A stretch of DNA of 64,000 nt from Marinobacter litoralis (GTDB taxonomy: Bacteria > Pseudomonadota > Gammaproteobacteria > Pseudomonadales > Oleiphilaceae). Where the stretch lies: NCBI RefSeq assembly GCF_003336705.1, contig NZ_QMDL01000001.1, positions 868,001-932,000 of the forward strand. Direction: 5' to 3'. Under the pieces are notes generated by a model. It worked only from the letters and a program-made list of their open reading frames with translations, did no database searches and was not told the DNA's origin. Positions 53,549 to 62,662 of this stretch are shown here, piece after piece. Made by a program: the position numbers and the translations under genes. Position 1 is the stretch's first letter. Every line of letters begins with the position of its first letter.

Positions 53549-54503
53549 TCGCTTCGCAGGTCGCGGTGATACCCGCTTGCCGTGGAGTCGTGACCGCGCT
53601 GAGAGCTGGCGTTTCGTTGCTATTGTGGTTTTGGTGATGGGCCTGTTTATGGTGCCGGCCGCGCTGATTCCCTATCTTGACGTTCCGGAAATTGATCGTG
53701 CCGAAGCTGAGCGTATACCCCCGCGGCTTGCCAAGCTTGTGGCTCCGCCACCCCCGGAACCGCCAAAGCAGCCCGAGCCGGTGCAAGAACCGCAGCCTGA
53801 TCCGGAACCTGAGCCCGAGAAAGTGCAAGAGGTGGCCAAAGCGGAGCCGGCTCCTAAGCCTGAGCAACCGCAGCCACGTCCGAAAATAGCAGAACAGCCC
53901 GTTCAAACCACAGAGCAGGCCCGTGAAACGGCCTCGAAGTCTGGTTTGTTCGCGATGAAGAATCGCTTGCAGGCTTTAACCAAAACCGAGCCGAAGCGTA
54001 ACCGAACATTGAGCGCGAACGTATCGGGCACTGAAGCTACCGGGCTGTCGGTGGATTCGCCGAGCGCTCAAGTACTGGCCGACAGTGGTGGTGTAGAAAC
54101 CGGAGAAGGCCCGGCGCGGGAGGTTGCGGTCGCGGGCCACCAGGTTGCCGATGTTAAAGCGCCGGAAGAAGTCGTTGTGGCGAAGGCTGAAAAGCCCGCT
54201 CGCAAGCCCGCGAAGCAGCGCGCGATGAGTAATATTCGGCAGGTCTTCGATGCCCAAAAGAGCGTTCTCTATTCGCTGTATCAGCGAGAGCTTAGGAAAG
54301 ATCCTACCCTCGAGGGCAAGGTGACACTGGAGTTGACGATCGAGCCGAACGGTTCCGTATCAGCCTGCCGGGTGGTGGCGTCCGAGTTGAGCAATCCAAC
54401 CTTGGAGCAGCGCATTGCGATGAGGGTACAGATGTTTAATTTCGGGGCGGCGCAGGTTACCGCCCGGAAGGTTCAGTTCCCGATTGACTTCCTTCCGGGC
54501 TAG
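53541..54503 (+). CDS. TonB-like energy transducer with AgmX/PglI C-terminal domain
   Basis: A 320-residue protein. One N-terminal membrane anchor (~32-50, IVVLVMGLFMVPAALIP) is followed by a Pro/Glu-rich spacer (PPPPEPPKQPEPVQEPQP) and a long variable region. The C-terminal ~90 residues (RQVFDAQKSVLYSLYQREL, KVTLELTIEPNGSVSACRV) match the AgmX/PglI domain found in Myxococcus gliding proteins and related TonB-like transducers. It should span the periplasm, coupling the proton channel to the TPR proteins. The last gene of the operon. Confidence 0.82.
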   Translation: MVDRFAGRGDTRLPWSRDRAESWRFVAIVVLVMGLFMVPAALIPYLDVPEIDRAEAERIPPRLAKLVAPPPPEPPKQPEPVQEPQPDPEPEPEKVQEVAKAEPAPKPEQPQPRPKIAEQPVQTTEQARETASKSGLFAMKNRLQALTKTEPKRNRTLSANVSGTEATGLSVDSPSAQVLADSGGVETGEGPAREVAVAGHQVADVKAPEEVVVAKAEKPARKPAKQRAMSNIRQVFDAQKSVLYSLYQRELRKDPTLEGKVTLELTIEPNGSVSACRVVASELSNPTLEQRIAMRVQMFNFGAAQVTARKVQFPIDFLPG

Positions 54504-54507
54504 CCCG

Positions 54508-54993
54508 TTAGCCTTCGATGGTAATTTTCGGCAGTCGGGGTTTTTGCAACGATACCTTTTCAGTAGGTGCGATAACTTTCGCCTCACCGACAACCACTTG
54601 ATCACCGTTTTGATTGCGAACATCGCAAGCCAGTGTGACCCGGTTTTTAGCGCCCTTTTCTGAGACGGTTAGGTGCACGGTCAGGGTGTCGTCCAGTTTT
54701 ACGGGGCGCTTGAAGGAAAGGCTCTGATCTAAGTAGATCGTGCCCGGGCCAGGCATCACAGTTGCCAGAGCTGCTGAGATCAAAGAGCCACTCCACATCC
54801 CGTGAGCGATGCGTTCTTTAAACATGGTGTCGGCAGCAAATTCCGAATCCAAATGCACCGGATTTACGTCACCCGATACCGCAGCAAACAAAATCAGTTC
54901 GTCTTCCGTGAGGGTGCGCGTGAAGGTCGCGGAATCACCTTCGTTCAGTTCGTTGTAGGTAATATTTTCAAGAATATCTAAGGTATCGCTCAT
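54508..54993 (-). CDS. MaoC-like hot-dog dehydratase (R-specific enoyl-CoA hydratase type)
   Basis: A 161-residue MaoC-family protein. The hydratase-2 motif is VSGDVNPVHLDSEFA, with Asp42 and His47 as catalytic pair. ERIAHGMWSGSLISAALA is the second family block. These enzymes hydrate enoyl-CoA to the R-hydroxyacyl-CoA, which feeds polyhydroxyalkanoate or fatty acid remodelling. It faces away from fadD across a 166-bp spacer and converges with the TonB-like gene with only four bases between stops. Confidence 0.87.
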   Translation of the reverse strand: MSDTLDILENITYNELNEGDSATFTRTLTEDELILFAAVSGDVNPVHLDSEFAADTMFKERIAHGMWSGSLISAALATVMPGPGTIYLDQSLSFKRPVKLDDTLTVHLTVSEKGAKNRVTLACDVRNQNGDQVVVGEAKVIAPTEKVSLQKPRLPKITIEG

Positions 54994-55159
54994 TGTGACC
55001 TCACGTGGTTAAGGGCTCGTTGGTGGATGTAGAAGGATAGAATTTTGAAAGCTACCTCATCGTTACCAAAACTGCTATTCTCTCTCCACTTTTAAGGATT
55101 GAGACTTTAGTCGGGTTGCTCTTTTGGCCCGATTGCCACCTATCAGACAGGAGATGGTG

Positions 55160-56836
55160 ATGGATTTTGAGCAGTTCTATCAAGACAAATACCCAGCGGG
55201 CATACCCCGTGAGGTAGATCTCAGCAAGTACAAAAACATGGTAGATGTTTTTGAGCAGGCCGTTAAGAAGTACGCAGATAAGCCTGCGTTCAGTGCGGTC
55301 GGCGTGACTCTGACGTATAAAGATCTTGATACTCAGAGCCGCAACTTCGCGGCCTGGCTGCAAAACAAAACCGACCTGAAGCCTGGCGACCGCATTGCTG
55401 TTCAGATGCCGAACGTCACCCAGTACCCGGTCGTTGTTTTCGGTGCCATGCGTGCTGGTTTGATTGTGGTGAACACCAACCCACTTTACACCACGCGGGA
55501 AATGGAGCACCAGTTTAACGATTCCGGTGCTAAAGCGCTTGTGGTTCTTGCCAACATGGCTGAGAACGCCGAGAAAGTGCTTCCGCACACTGGCATTGAA
55601 CACGTTATCGTCACCGAAGTTGCCGACATGCATTCACCCATCAAGCGTAAGCTGATGAACGCGGTGGTGAAGCACGTTAAAAAGATGGTGCCTCCGTTCA
55701 ACATTCCGGGTGCCCACAAGCTGCCAGCGGTATTGAGTGCAGGTGCGCGTGAAAAGTTCAGCCCGGTTGAAATCAAGCTGGACGATCTGGCGGTACTGCA
55801 GTACACCGGCGGCACAACCGGCGTGGCGAAAGGTGCCATGCTGACTCACGCTAACCTGGTGGCTAACCTGACTCAGGTTCGCCCTATGCTGGAAGATCAG
55901 GTTTCCGAAGGTGAAGAAGTGGTTATCGCGCCACTGCCGCTTTACCATATTTATTCTTTCACGCTGAACTGCGGCATCATGCTGGAAGCAGGCGCGCATA
56001 ACATCCTGATTCCAAACCCGCGTGACATTCCCGGTTTCGTGAAAGAGCTGCAGAAGCATAAGTTCACAGCCTTCATCGGCCTGAACACCTTGTTCGTTGC
56101 TCTGTGCAACAACGAAGATTTCCAGAAGCTGGACTTCTCGGGTGTGAAGCTGACAGCCTCTGGTGGTATGGCTCTGACCAGCGATGCAGCCAAGATGTGG
56201 GAGCGTGTCACCGGTTGTGAAATCAGTGAAGGTTACGGCATGACCGAAACCTCTCCAGTGGTGACTTTTAACCCACGCAGCGCCATTAAGCTGGGCACCA
56301 TTGGTCTTCCGATTCCGTCTACCATCGTTAAGACCATTGATGATGAAGGCAACGAAACGCCCGTGGGTGAGCCAGGTGAGCTTTGCGTTAAGGGCCCGCA
56401 GGTTATGCGCGGCTATTGGCAGCGCCCTGAAGACACCCGTCAGTCGTTTACCGAAGACGGCTTTATTCAGACCGGCGACATTGCGCTGATCCAGGAAGAC
56501 GGGTACATCCGCATTGTGGATCGTAAGAAAGACATGATCATTGTGTCTGGCTTCAACGTGTTCCCGAATGAGATCGAAGACGTGGTAACCAGCCACCCTA
56601 AAGTGGTGGAGTGCGCGGCCGTTGGTGTTGAAGACGCCAAGAGCGGTGAAGCGGTTAAGGTTTACGTTGTTGCGACGAAGGAAGGTGTGTCTGCAAACGA
56701 GCTGAAAGAATTCTGCCGTGAGCGCCTGACTGCGTACAAAGTGCCCAAGCACTTTGAGTTCCGTGAAGAACTGCCTAAGAGTAACGTGGGCAAGATTCTT
56801 CGCCGTGAACTGCGAGACGAAGAAGCGAAGGCGTAA
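55160..56836 (+). CDS. fadD: Long-chain fatty acid-CoA ligase
   Basis: About 558 residues from the ATG at 55160, which has CAGGAG six bases upstream; the frame opens earlier at 55124 and 55154. Motifs are YTGGTTGVAKGAMLTHANL (ATP loop), EGYGMTETSP, DRKKDMIIVSGFNVFPNEIE and KSNVGKILRREL with the catalytic lysine. It activates fatty acids with ATP and CoA at the membrane for beta-oxidation or lipid synthesis. The MaoC gene is divergent, so the spacer 54994-55159 likely carries two promoters; no clear fatty acid regulator box was found. Confidence 0.94.
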   Translation: MDFEQFYQDKYPAGIPREVDLSKYKNMVDVFEQAVKKYADKPAFSAVGVTLTYKDLDTQSRNFAAWLQNKTDLKPGDRIAVQMPNVTQYPVVVFGAMRAGLIVVNTNPLYTTREMEHQFNDSGAKALVVLANMAENAEKVLPHTGIEHVIVTEVADMHSPIKRKLMNAVVKHVKKMVPPFNIPGAHKLPAVLSAGAREKFSPVEIKLDDLAVLQYTGGTTGVAKGAMLTHANLVANLTQVRPMLEDQVSEGEEVVIAPLPLYHIYSFTLNCGIMLEAGAHNILIPNPRDIPGFVKELQKHKFTAFIGLNTLFVALCNNEDFQKLDFSGVKLTASGGMALTSDAAKMWERVTGCEISEGYGMTETSPVVTFNPRSAIKLGTIGLPIPSTIVKTIDDEGNETPVGEPGELCVKGPQVMRGYWQRPEDTRQSFTEDGFIQTGDIALIQEDGYIRIVDRKKDMIIVSGFNVFPNEIEDVVTSHPKVVECAAVGVEDAKSGEAVKVYVVATKEGVSANELKEFCRERLTAYKVPKHFEFREELPKSNVGKILRRELRDEEAKA

Positions 56837-56871
56837 ACCCTGCGCCCGGCGGGGGCTAACCCCGCAGCTAA

Positions 56872-56898
56872 AGACCCTGCCTCGGCAGGGTTTTTGTG
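56872..56898 (+). terminator. Rho-independent terminator after fadD
   Basis: ACCCTGC and GCAGGGT make a 7-bp stem with loop CTCG, followed by five T with a further T-rich stretch. It lies 36 bp after the fadD stop and before hrpA. Confidence 0.9.
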
Positions 56899-56975
56899 TT
56901 TATACAGTGTGCCTTTCCGGCTAGACTGTGGCGCCTGATGACACTGATTGAAACTTTGAGAGCCAATGGCGAGCA

Positions 56976-59900
56976 ATGTCTGATTCAACCCCGAATAAAG
57001 CTTCCGCATCCAGTGTGACCGACCCCAAAGCGGCGGTGGCTGCACTCAAACGTCAACTTGCTGAATGCAATCAGCAAGAAGCGGCAAGCATTGTCCGGCG
57101 CTTGGGGCGAAGCAAAGGCCTACCCGGCGAAAAAGATTTGGCTGTGATGAGCGAGTGGTTGGAGCGGGGCAAAGAGAAGGTTCGACAGCGACAGGCGCTG
57201 CACAAGCCTGCCAGTTTTCCTGAAGGTTTGCCCGTTAGTACTCGGGTTGATGACATCAGCAAAGCCATTGAAGAGCATCAGGTGGTCATTGTTGCTGGTG
57301 AAACCGGATCGGGAAAAACCACTCAGATACCCAAGATTTGCCTCAATCTTGGCCGGGGTGTGCGTGGTTTAGTCGGGCATACCCAGCCCAGGCGAATTGC
57401 GGCGCGCAGCGTGTCCAGCCGCATTGCAGAAGAATTGGGGGAGCAAGTAGGGCAGCGAGTGGGGTACCAGGTTCGGTTTACCGACAACACCTCGGAGCAT
57501 TCGCAAATCAAAGTGATGACCGATGGTATCTTGCTGGCGGAAGTACAGCATGACCGGTTTCTGGATCGCTACGATACGCTGATCATTGATGAGGCCCATG
57601 AGCGAAGCCTGAACATTGATTTTCTTCTGGGCTACCTCAAACAGCTTTTGCCAAAGCGCCCGGATCTGAAAGTGATCATTACCTCGGCAACCATAGAGGT
57701 AGAGCGTTTCAGCGAGTTTTTCGACAAAGCCCCAGTGATAGAGGTGAGCGGTCGGACCTACCCCGTAGATGTTCGCTATCGCCCGTTGGTCGGTGACGAG
57801 GACGACAAGGATCAAGGCTGGACCGACGGCATTCTTTCTGCCATTGAGGAAATCGAACAGCACGAACGCTCGGAGAAAAAGCCTCCGGGGGATGTGTTGG
57901 TGTTCCTGCCGGGCGAGCGGGAAATTCGAGCTGTCAGCAAAGTGCTCCGGCATGCAGAACTGCGTCACACCGAAGTATTGCCGTTGTATTCCCGCTTGAG
58001 TAATCAAGAGCAGAATCGCGTCTTCCAAACACACCGCGGGCGGCGGATTGTGCTATCCACCAACGTGGCGGAAACCTCGCTCACGGTGCCGGGTATTCGC
58101 TATGTCATTGACACCGGTGTGGCTCGGATCAGTCGTTACAGTGTGCGCTCGAAAATTCAGCGCTTACCCATAGAGCCCGTTTCCCAAGCCAGTGCGAACC
58201 AGCGGGCGGGGCGTTGTGGCCGGGTTGCGCCCGGTATCTGCTTCCGCCTGTACGATGAAGCCGACTTCATCAACCGGCCTGAATACACGGATCCGGAAAT
58301 CCTGCGCACCAACTTGGCTTCGGTCATCCTGCAGATGGCTACCTCTGGCTTGGGCGAAATCCGTCGGTTCCCGTTTTTGGAGGCTCCGGATAATCGCCAG
58401 GTCAATGATGGTTATAAGTTGCTGGAAGAGCTCGGCGCAGTGGATGAAAAGCGGCGAGTGACCAAGCTCGGGCGCACCATGTCTCGACTGCCCCTTGATC
58501 CGAGGCTGGCCAGAATGTTGGTCACCTCGGCGGATCATGGCAGTTTGGCGGAAGTGTTGATCGTGATTGCAGGGCTTAGCGTTCAGGACCCTCGCGAGCG
58601 ACCCCAAGAAAAACAGCAGGCTGCCGATCAGGCCCATGCGCCGTTTAACGATAAAGAATCGGATTTCGCAACGCTGCTGAATATTTGGAACTGGTTTGAG
58701 GAGCAGCGCCAGGAGTTGTCCCAGAATCAGCTCAAAAAACTCTGCCAGAAAAACTTTCTAAGCTGGATGCACATGCGCGAGTGGCGAGATATTCATCGGC
58801 AGCTCACGTTGATTTGCCGAGACCAAAAGCTCGCCATGAACCGGCAACCGGCTAACTACGATGCTATTCATAAACCCATCTTGGCGGGTTTGTTGGGCCA
58901 AATTGCTGTGAAAGTCGAAAAACGGGAATATCTGGCGACTCGTAATCGCAAAGTCATGATCTTCCCGGGTTCGAAAGTGGCGAAATCCGGTCCGAAGTGG
59001 ATTGTGGCCGCCGAAATTGTTGAAACCAGTAAAGTGTTCGCCCGCATGGTGGCCGGTATTCAGCCGGAATGGGTAGAGCCGTTGGCCGGGCACATTGTTA
59101 AACGCCACTATTTCGAGCCCCACTGGGAGCAAAAGCGCGCTCAGGTAATGGGCTATGAAAAGGTCACTCTTTACGGGCTGGATGTGGTGCCCAAGCGCCG
59201 AATTCCCTACACCACTGTGGACCCGGCCGAATGCCGGAATCTTTTCATCCGGCGGGCATTAGTGGAAGGCGAGCTACGCTCAAAGGCTCCGTTTATTTCC
59301 AGAAACCGGGCAATGCTGGATACCGTTGAAGATCTGGAAAAGAAGACACGGCGCCGCGACTTGTTGGTGGATGACGAAGTGTTGGTGGCGTTTTACGACG
59401 AACGTCTGCCAGACGACATTGTTAGTGGTCGGCATTTCGAAAGCTGGTGGAAAAACCTGTCCGCCGAAGCGTTACGAAACATGGAGCTCACTGAAACCGA
59501 TGTCTTGCAGCGCCCGGTCGACCAGTCGGCGGAAGCCCTGTATCCGGATTATCTGGAATGGGAGGGGGCTAAATACCCCTTGAGCTACGAGTTCGAGCCA
59601 ACCAGTGAGCGAGATGGCGTAACGCTGAATGTGCCGTTGATGGCTCTGAAACAAATCCCGGCCCGTCGTTTGGAATGGCTGGTGCCGGGGTTGTTGCGGG
59701 AAAAATGCATTGCGTTGGTTAAGGGGCTGCCTAAATCGGTTCGCCGTAACTTTGTACCGGTGCCGGATTTTGTGGATGCCGCGCTCGAGAACATGCAGCC
59801 CAGCAACGAACCTTTGACGGTTAAGCTCGCGGATCAGTTACGGCGAATGACGGGTGTGCAGATAAACCCTGAAGCCTGGCCAGAGGAAGAGCTGCCCCGG

Positions 59901-60908
59901 CATCTGCGAATGAACCTGAAGGTGACCGGTAACAAGGGCAAGGTCATGGCTGAAAGTCGCAGCGCGGATGACCTTCAGGCAAAACTTGGCGAGCAAGCGG
60001 AGAAGGCGCTGACAACGGCTGCATCAGACGATACGGATGATGCCAAGGTCGTTGAACACGCGGATTGGCAGTTTGGTGAGCTGCCAGAGCGGATTCAGAC
60101 CGAAAAAGGCGGTATGCAAGTGACCGTTTACCCGGCACTGGAAGATCTTGGCAAGCAGGTCAGGGCGATTCGATGCCTTGATCCGCTAACTGCAGAAACC
60201 AGCATGCGCCGAGGTATTGCTCGGTTGATCATTAATCGGTTTGGCAGCACCTTAACGGATTTGGAGCGCCGCTTGCCCAAGTTTAAACAGTCTGCGTTGA
60301 TGTTTGCCCCGGTGGGGCAAGCCAAAGCGTTGCTGGATGATTTGCTGGTCGCCGCTGTGATGGAGCACTTTTTATCGGATGAGGTTCCCAGGAATCCTGA
60401 AAGCTTTGATCGGGTGTTTGATCAGCATCGGGGGGACTTTATTCCGGCGCTGGAGCTGGCCGACGAACGCCTTCACGCGGCGATGACGGGCTATCAAAAG
60501 GTAGCGAAGCAATTGAAAGGCAAGATCAATCTGGCCTTGGCAAACAGTATGGCGGACATTAAGTTTCAGCTTCAACATCTTGTTTACCCGGGATTTCTTG
60601 TTGATACGCCGTCAGAATGGCTGGCCCGTTTCAGTATCTACTTTGAAGCCGCGCTCATCCGGCTGGAAAAAATGCCTAGAGAAATGGGCAAAGAACGAGA
60701 GTTTCTGCACAGCATTGATGCGCTGTGGACTCGCTATGCCAAGAAACTGGAGCAGCAAAAGCGCCAGAGTGTTCGCGATCCCGAGTTGGAATTGTATCGT
60801 TGGATGCTGGAAGAATACCGGGTGTCGTTTTTTGCCCAGCAGCTAGGCACTGCGATGACCGTGTCGGTTAAACGCTTGGATAAACAATGGGCGTTGACCC
60901 GGGTTTAA
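56976..60908 (+). CDS. hrpA: ATP-dependent RNA helicase HrpA
   Basis: A 1310-residue DEAH-box helicase. VAGETGSGKTTQIPK is motif I, LIIDEAHERSLN motif II, VIITSATIEVERF motif III, STNVAETSLTVPGIRYVIDT motif V and QASANQRAGRCGRVAPG motif VI. Winged-helix, ratchet and OB-fold regions follow, and the long C-terminal DUF3418 region (from ~residue 700) is typical of HrpA. It acts on mRNA and ribosomes in the cytoplasm. Length matches the family (~1300). The start at 56976 is preceded by a modest GGCGAG. Confidence 0.95.
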   Translation: MSDSTPNKASASSVTDPKAAVAALKRQLAECNQQEAASIVRRLGRSKGLPGEKDLAVMSEWLERGKEKVRQRQALHKPASFPEGLPVSTRVDDISKAIEEHQVVIVAGETGSGKTTQIPKICLNLGRGVRGLVGHTQPRRIAARSVSSRIAEELGEQVGQRVGYQVRFTDNTSEHSQIKVMTDGILLAEVQHDRFLDRYDTLIIDEAHERSLNIDFLLGYLKQLLPKRPDLKVIITSATIEVERFSEFFDKAPVIEVSGRTYPVDVRYRPLVGDEDDKDQGWTDGILSAIEEIEQHERSEKKPPGDVLVFLPGEREIRAVSKVLRHAELRHTEVLPLYSRLSNQEQNRVFQTHRGRRIVLSTNVAETSLTVPGIRYVIDTGVARISRYSVRSKIQRLPIEPVSQASANQRAGRCGRVAPGICFRLYDEADFINRPEYTDPEILRTNLASVILQMATSGLGEIRRFPFLEAPDNRQVNDGYKLLEELGAVDEKRRVTKLGRTMSRLPLDPRLARMLVTSADHGSLAEVLIVIAGLSVQDPRERPQEKQQAADQAHAPFNDKESDFATLLNIWNWFEEQRQELSQNQLKKLCQKNFLSWMHMREWRDIHRQLTLICRDQKLAMNRQPANYDAIHKPILAGLLGQIAVKVEKREYLATRNRKVMIFPGSKVAKSGPKWIVAAEIVETSKVFARMVAGIQPEWVEPLAGHIVKRHYFEPHWEQKRAQVMGYEKVTLYGLDVVPKRRIPYTTVDPAECRNLFIRRALVEGELRSKAPFISRNRAMLDTVEDLEKKTRRRDLLVDDEVLVAFYDERLPDDIVSGRHFESWWKNLSAEALRNMELTETDVLQRPVDQSAEALYPDYLEWEGAKYPLSYEFEPTSERDGVTLNVPLMALKQIPARRLEWLVPGLLREKCIALVKGLPKSVRRNFVPVPDFVDAALENMQPSNEPLTVKLADQLRRMTGVQINPEAWPEEELPRHLRMNLKVTGNKGKVMAESRSADDLQAKLGEQAEKALTTAASDDTDDAKVVEHADWQFGELPERIQTEKGGMQVTVYPALEDLGKQVRAIRCLDPLTAETSMRRGIARLIINRFGSTLTDLERRLPKFKQSALMFAPVGQAKALLDDLLVAAVMEHFLSDEVPRNPESFDRVFDQHRGDFIPALELADERLHAAMTGYQKVAKQLKGKINLALANSMADIKFQLQHLVYPGFLVDTPSEWLARFSIYFEAALIRLEKMPREMGKEREFLHSIDALWTRYAKKLEQQKRQSVRDPELELYRWMLEEYRVSFFAQQLGTAMTVSVKRLDKQWALTRV

Positions 60909-60923
60909 TAAATTGCAATGGCG

Positions 60924-60951
60924 TTGACAAGCCCAGTTACTGAACGATAGT
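60924..60951 (+). promoter_or_regulatory. Possible sigma-70 promoter ahead of the KAS III gene
   Basis: A perfect TTGACA is followed after 16 bp by GATAGT (four of six for the -10). It would give a leader of ~80 nt before the GTG at 61038. The position in the spacer between hrpA and the synthase supports it. Confidence 0.4.
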
Positions 60952-61037
60952 CCAACGGGCAAATCCTCAGGACTGTGTTAGTATTTCTGGCAATGCCTTA
61001 TCAAAAACCGTTTCTATAACCATGACGTGGGGTTATT

Positions 61038-62159
61038 GTGATTAAAGCCGTCATCAGCGGAACCGGCCTGTATACGCCGCCCGCCATCATCGAAAACGAC
61101 GAACTGGTTGAAGCTTTCAATCAGTATGTGGATCTTTACAACACCGAGCACGCGGAAGAGATAGGCCGCGGAGAACTGGCGGCGCTGCAACCCTCGTCTT
61201 CTGCATTTATCGAAAAAGCGTCTGGTATTAAACGCCGGCACGTTATTGATCGTGAAGGTATTCTCGATCCTAAACGCATGACGCCACACATTCCCGAGCG
61301 GAGCAATGACGAGCGTTCTGTACAGTGTGATATGGCCGTGGTTGCTTGTAATGAAGCTCTGGAACAAGCTGGCAAAACCGTAGCGGATGTTGATGCAGTC
61401 ATCGTGGCGTGCTCAAACCTGCAACGGGCTTACCCTGCGATTTCTATCGAGGTGCAGCAAGCCTTGGGCATAGAGGGTTTCGCTTACGACATGAATGTGG
61501 CCTGCAGTTCGGCTACTTTTGGCCTTCAAGCTGCAGCCAATGCCGTTGAGAATGGCACGGCTCGCTCCGTTCTGGTCGTCAGCCCCGAGATTTGCTCCGG
61601 TCATTTGAATTTCCGTGATCGCGACAGTCACTTTATTTTCGGTGATGCTTGCACCGCGATGCTCGTAGAGCGTGAGGAAGACGTGAAACCGGGGCAGGGT
61701 TTCGAGATTCTCGGTACCCGTCTGGTGACCAAGTTCTCCAACAACATCCGGAATAACTTTGGATTCTTGAACCGTGCGGACGAGTCCGGCGTGGGCAAGC
61801 CCGACAAGCTGTTCATCCAGCAGGGCCGGAAAGTATTCAAAGAAGTGTCGCCGCTGGTTGCGTCAACGATTCAAAGCCATCTGGAATCTTTGGAGCTGGG
61901 GCCTGACAATCTGGCGCGCATGTGGTTGCATCAGGCCAACTTGAACATGAACCAGCTGATTGCACGTCGAGTGCTGGGCCGCGATGCCAGCGTTGAGGAA
62001 GCACCGGTGATTTTGGACGAATACGCCAACACCAGTTCCGCCGGTTCAATCATTGCTTTCCACAAGCATAAAGAGGATCTGAAAGCCGGCGACCTGGGCG
62101 TTATCTGCTCATTCGGTGCCGGCTATTCCATTGGCAGCGTGGTCGTCCGCCACCGCTGA
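61038..62159 (+). CDS. Beta-ketoacyl-ACP synthase III-like enzyme
   Basis: A 373-residue thiolase-fold condensing enzyme, starting at GTG with GTGGGG upstream. The triad is Cys156 (NVACSSATFG), His298 (MWLHQANLNMNQL) and Asn331 (EYANTSSAGS). It is ~50 residues longer than classical FabH, with extra sequence near residues 30-90, a form known in Pseudomonas, where such an enzyme condenses medium-chain acyl-CoA from beta-oxidation with malonyl-ACP. That specific activity is inference here. It is convergent with a hot-dog thioesterase, six bases away, and lies in a lipid-rich neighbourhood. Confidence 0.85.
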   Translation: MIKAVISGTGLYTPPAIIENDELVEAFNQYVDLYNTEHAEEIGRGELAALQPSSSAFIEKASGIKRRHVIDREGILDPKRMTPHIPERSNDERSVQCDMAVVACNEALEQAGKTVADVDAVIVACSNLQRAYPAISIEVQQALGIEGFAYDMNVACSSATFGLQAAANAVENGTARSVLVVSPEICSGHLNFRDRDSHFIFGDACTAMLVEREEDVKPGQGFEILGTRLVTKFSNNIRNNFGFLNRADESGVGKPDKLFIQQGRKVFKEVSPLVASTIQSHLESLELGPDNLARMWLHQANLNMNQLIARRVLGRDASVEEAPVILDEYANTSSAGSIIAFHKHKEDLKAGDLGVICSFGAGYSIGSVVVRHR

Positions 62160-62165
62160 GTTCGT

Positions 62166-62573
62166 TTACTCGGCTGCCAGAGCTCTCAGAGTGTCTGGCA
62201 GTCGGGTAGATTTTCGGGTGGTTTTATCCATCCAGACAATCTTTGCATAGCCCTCCGCGTACACGTCCCCCGTGTCGGCATCTTTCAGCAAGTGGTAGGT
62301 ATCTAGGCTGGTATTTCCGGCTTTGCCTGCGTATGTTTCCACCAAAACGGTGGCAGGGTGCGTTAATTCCTTCAGAAACGTGGCGCTGGTCTTTATAATA
62401 ACGGGACCTGTAGGTTCACCTGTGCCGCCAAGTTCAAGTTTTGCCAGCCAGACAATACGAGCCTCTTCAAAGAAGCGGAAGTAAACCGTGTTGTTAGCGT
62501 GACCGTATGCATCCATGTCGCCCCATCGTAAGGGCATGGCAAGGGAGCTGACGAGGTTTCCCTGAACTGACAT
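62166..62573 (-). CDS. Acyl-CoA thioesterase, 4HBT hot-dog family
   Basis: A 135-residue thioesterase of the YbgC/FadM type. LRWGDMDAYGHANNTVYFRF is the family's catalytic stretch, with the active Asp before the conserved His-x-Asn-Asn, and FFEEARIVWLAKL follows. It hydrolyses acyl-CoA in the cytoplasm. GGAGG precedes the ATG at seven bases. It converges with the KAS III gene; an 8-bp inverted repeat (CTGCCAGA and TCTGGCAG, 62174-62201) lies within its 3' end but lacks a T-run. Confidence 0.88.
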   Translation of the reverse strand: MSVQGNLVSSLAMPLRWGDMDAYGHANNTVYFRFFEEARIVWLAKLELGGTGEPTGPVIIKTSATFLKELTHPATVLVETYAGKAGNTSLDTYHLLKDADTGDVYAEGYAKIVWMDKTTRKSTRLPDTLRALAAE

Positions 62574-62662
62574 TTAATTTCCTCCGGATGACTGAGATAA
62601 AAAGAATACAACGCCGGTATTGTCGACTAATGGAATCAGATTAAACAACCCAAGAGATTGAA

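Noticed and set aside
55634..56752. A 372-codon open frame on the minus strand within fadD
   Set aside because: It is fully antisense to a gene with all AMP-ligase motifs, shows no domain, and results from high-GC third positions.
62174..62201. Inverted repeat in the thioesterase 3' end as a bidirectional terminator
   Set aside because: It has an 8-bp stem but no T-run on either strand and lies within coding sequence.
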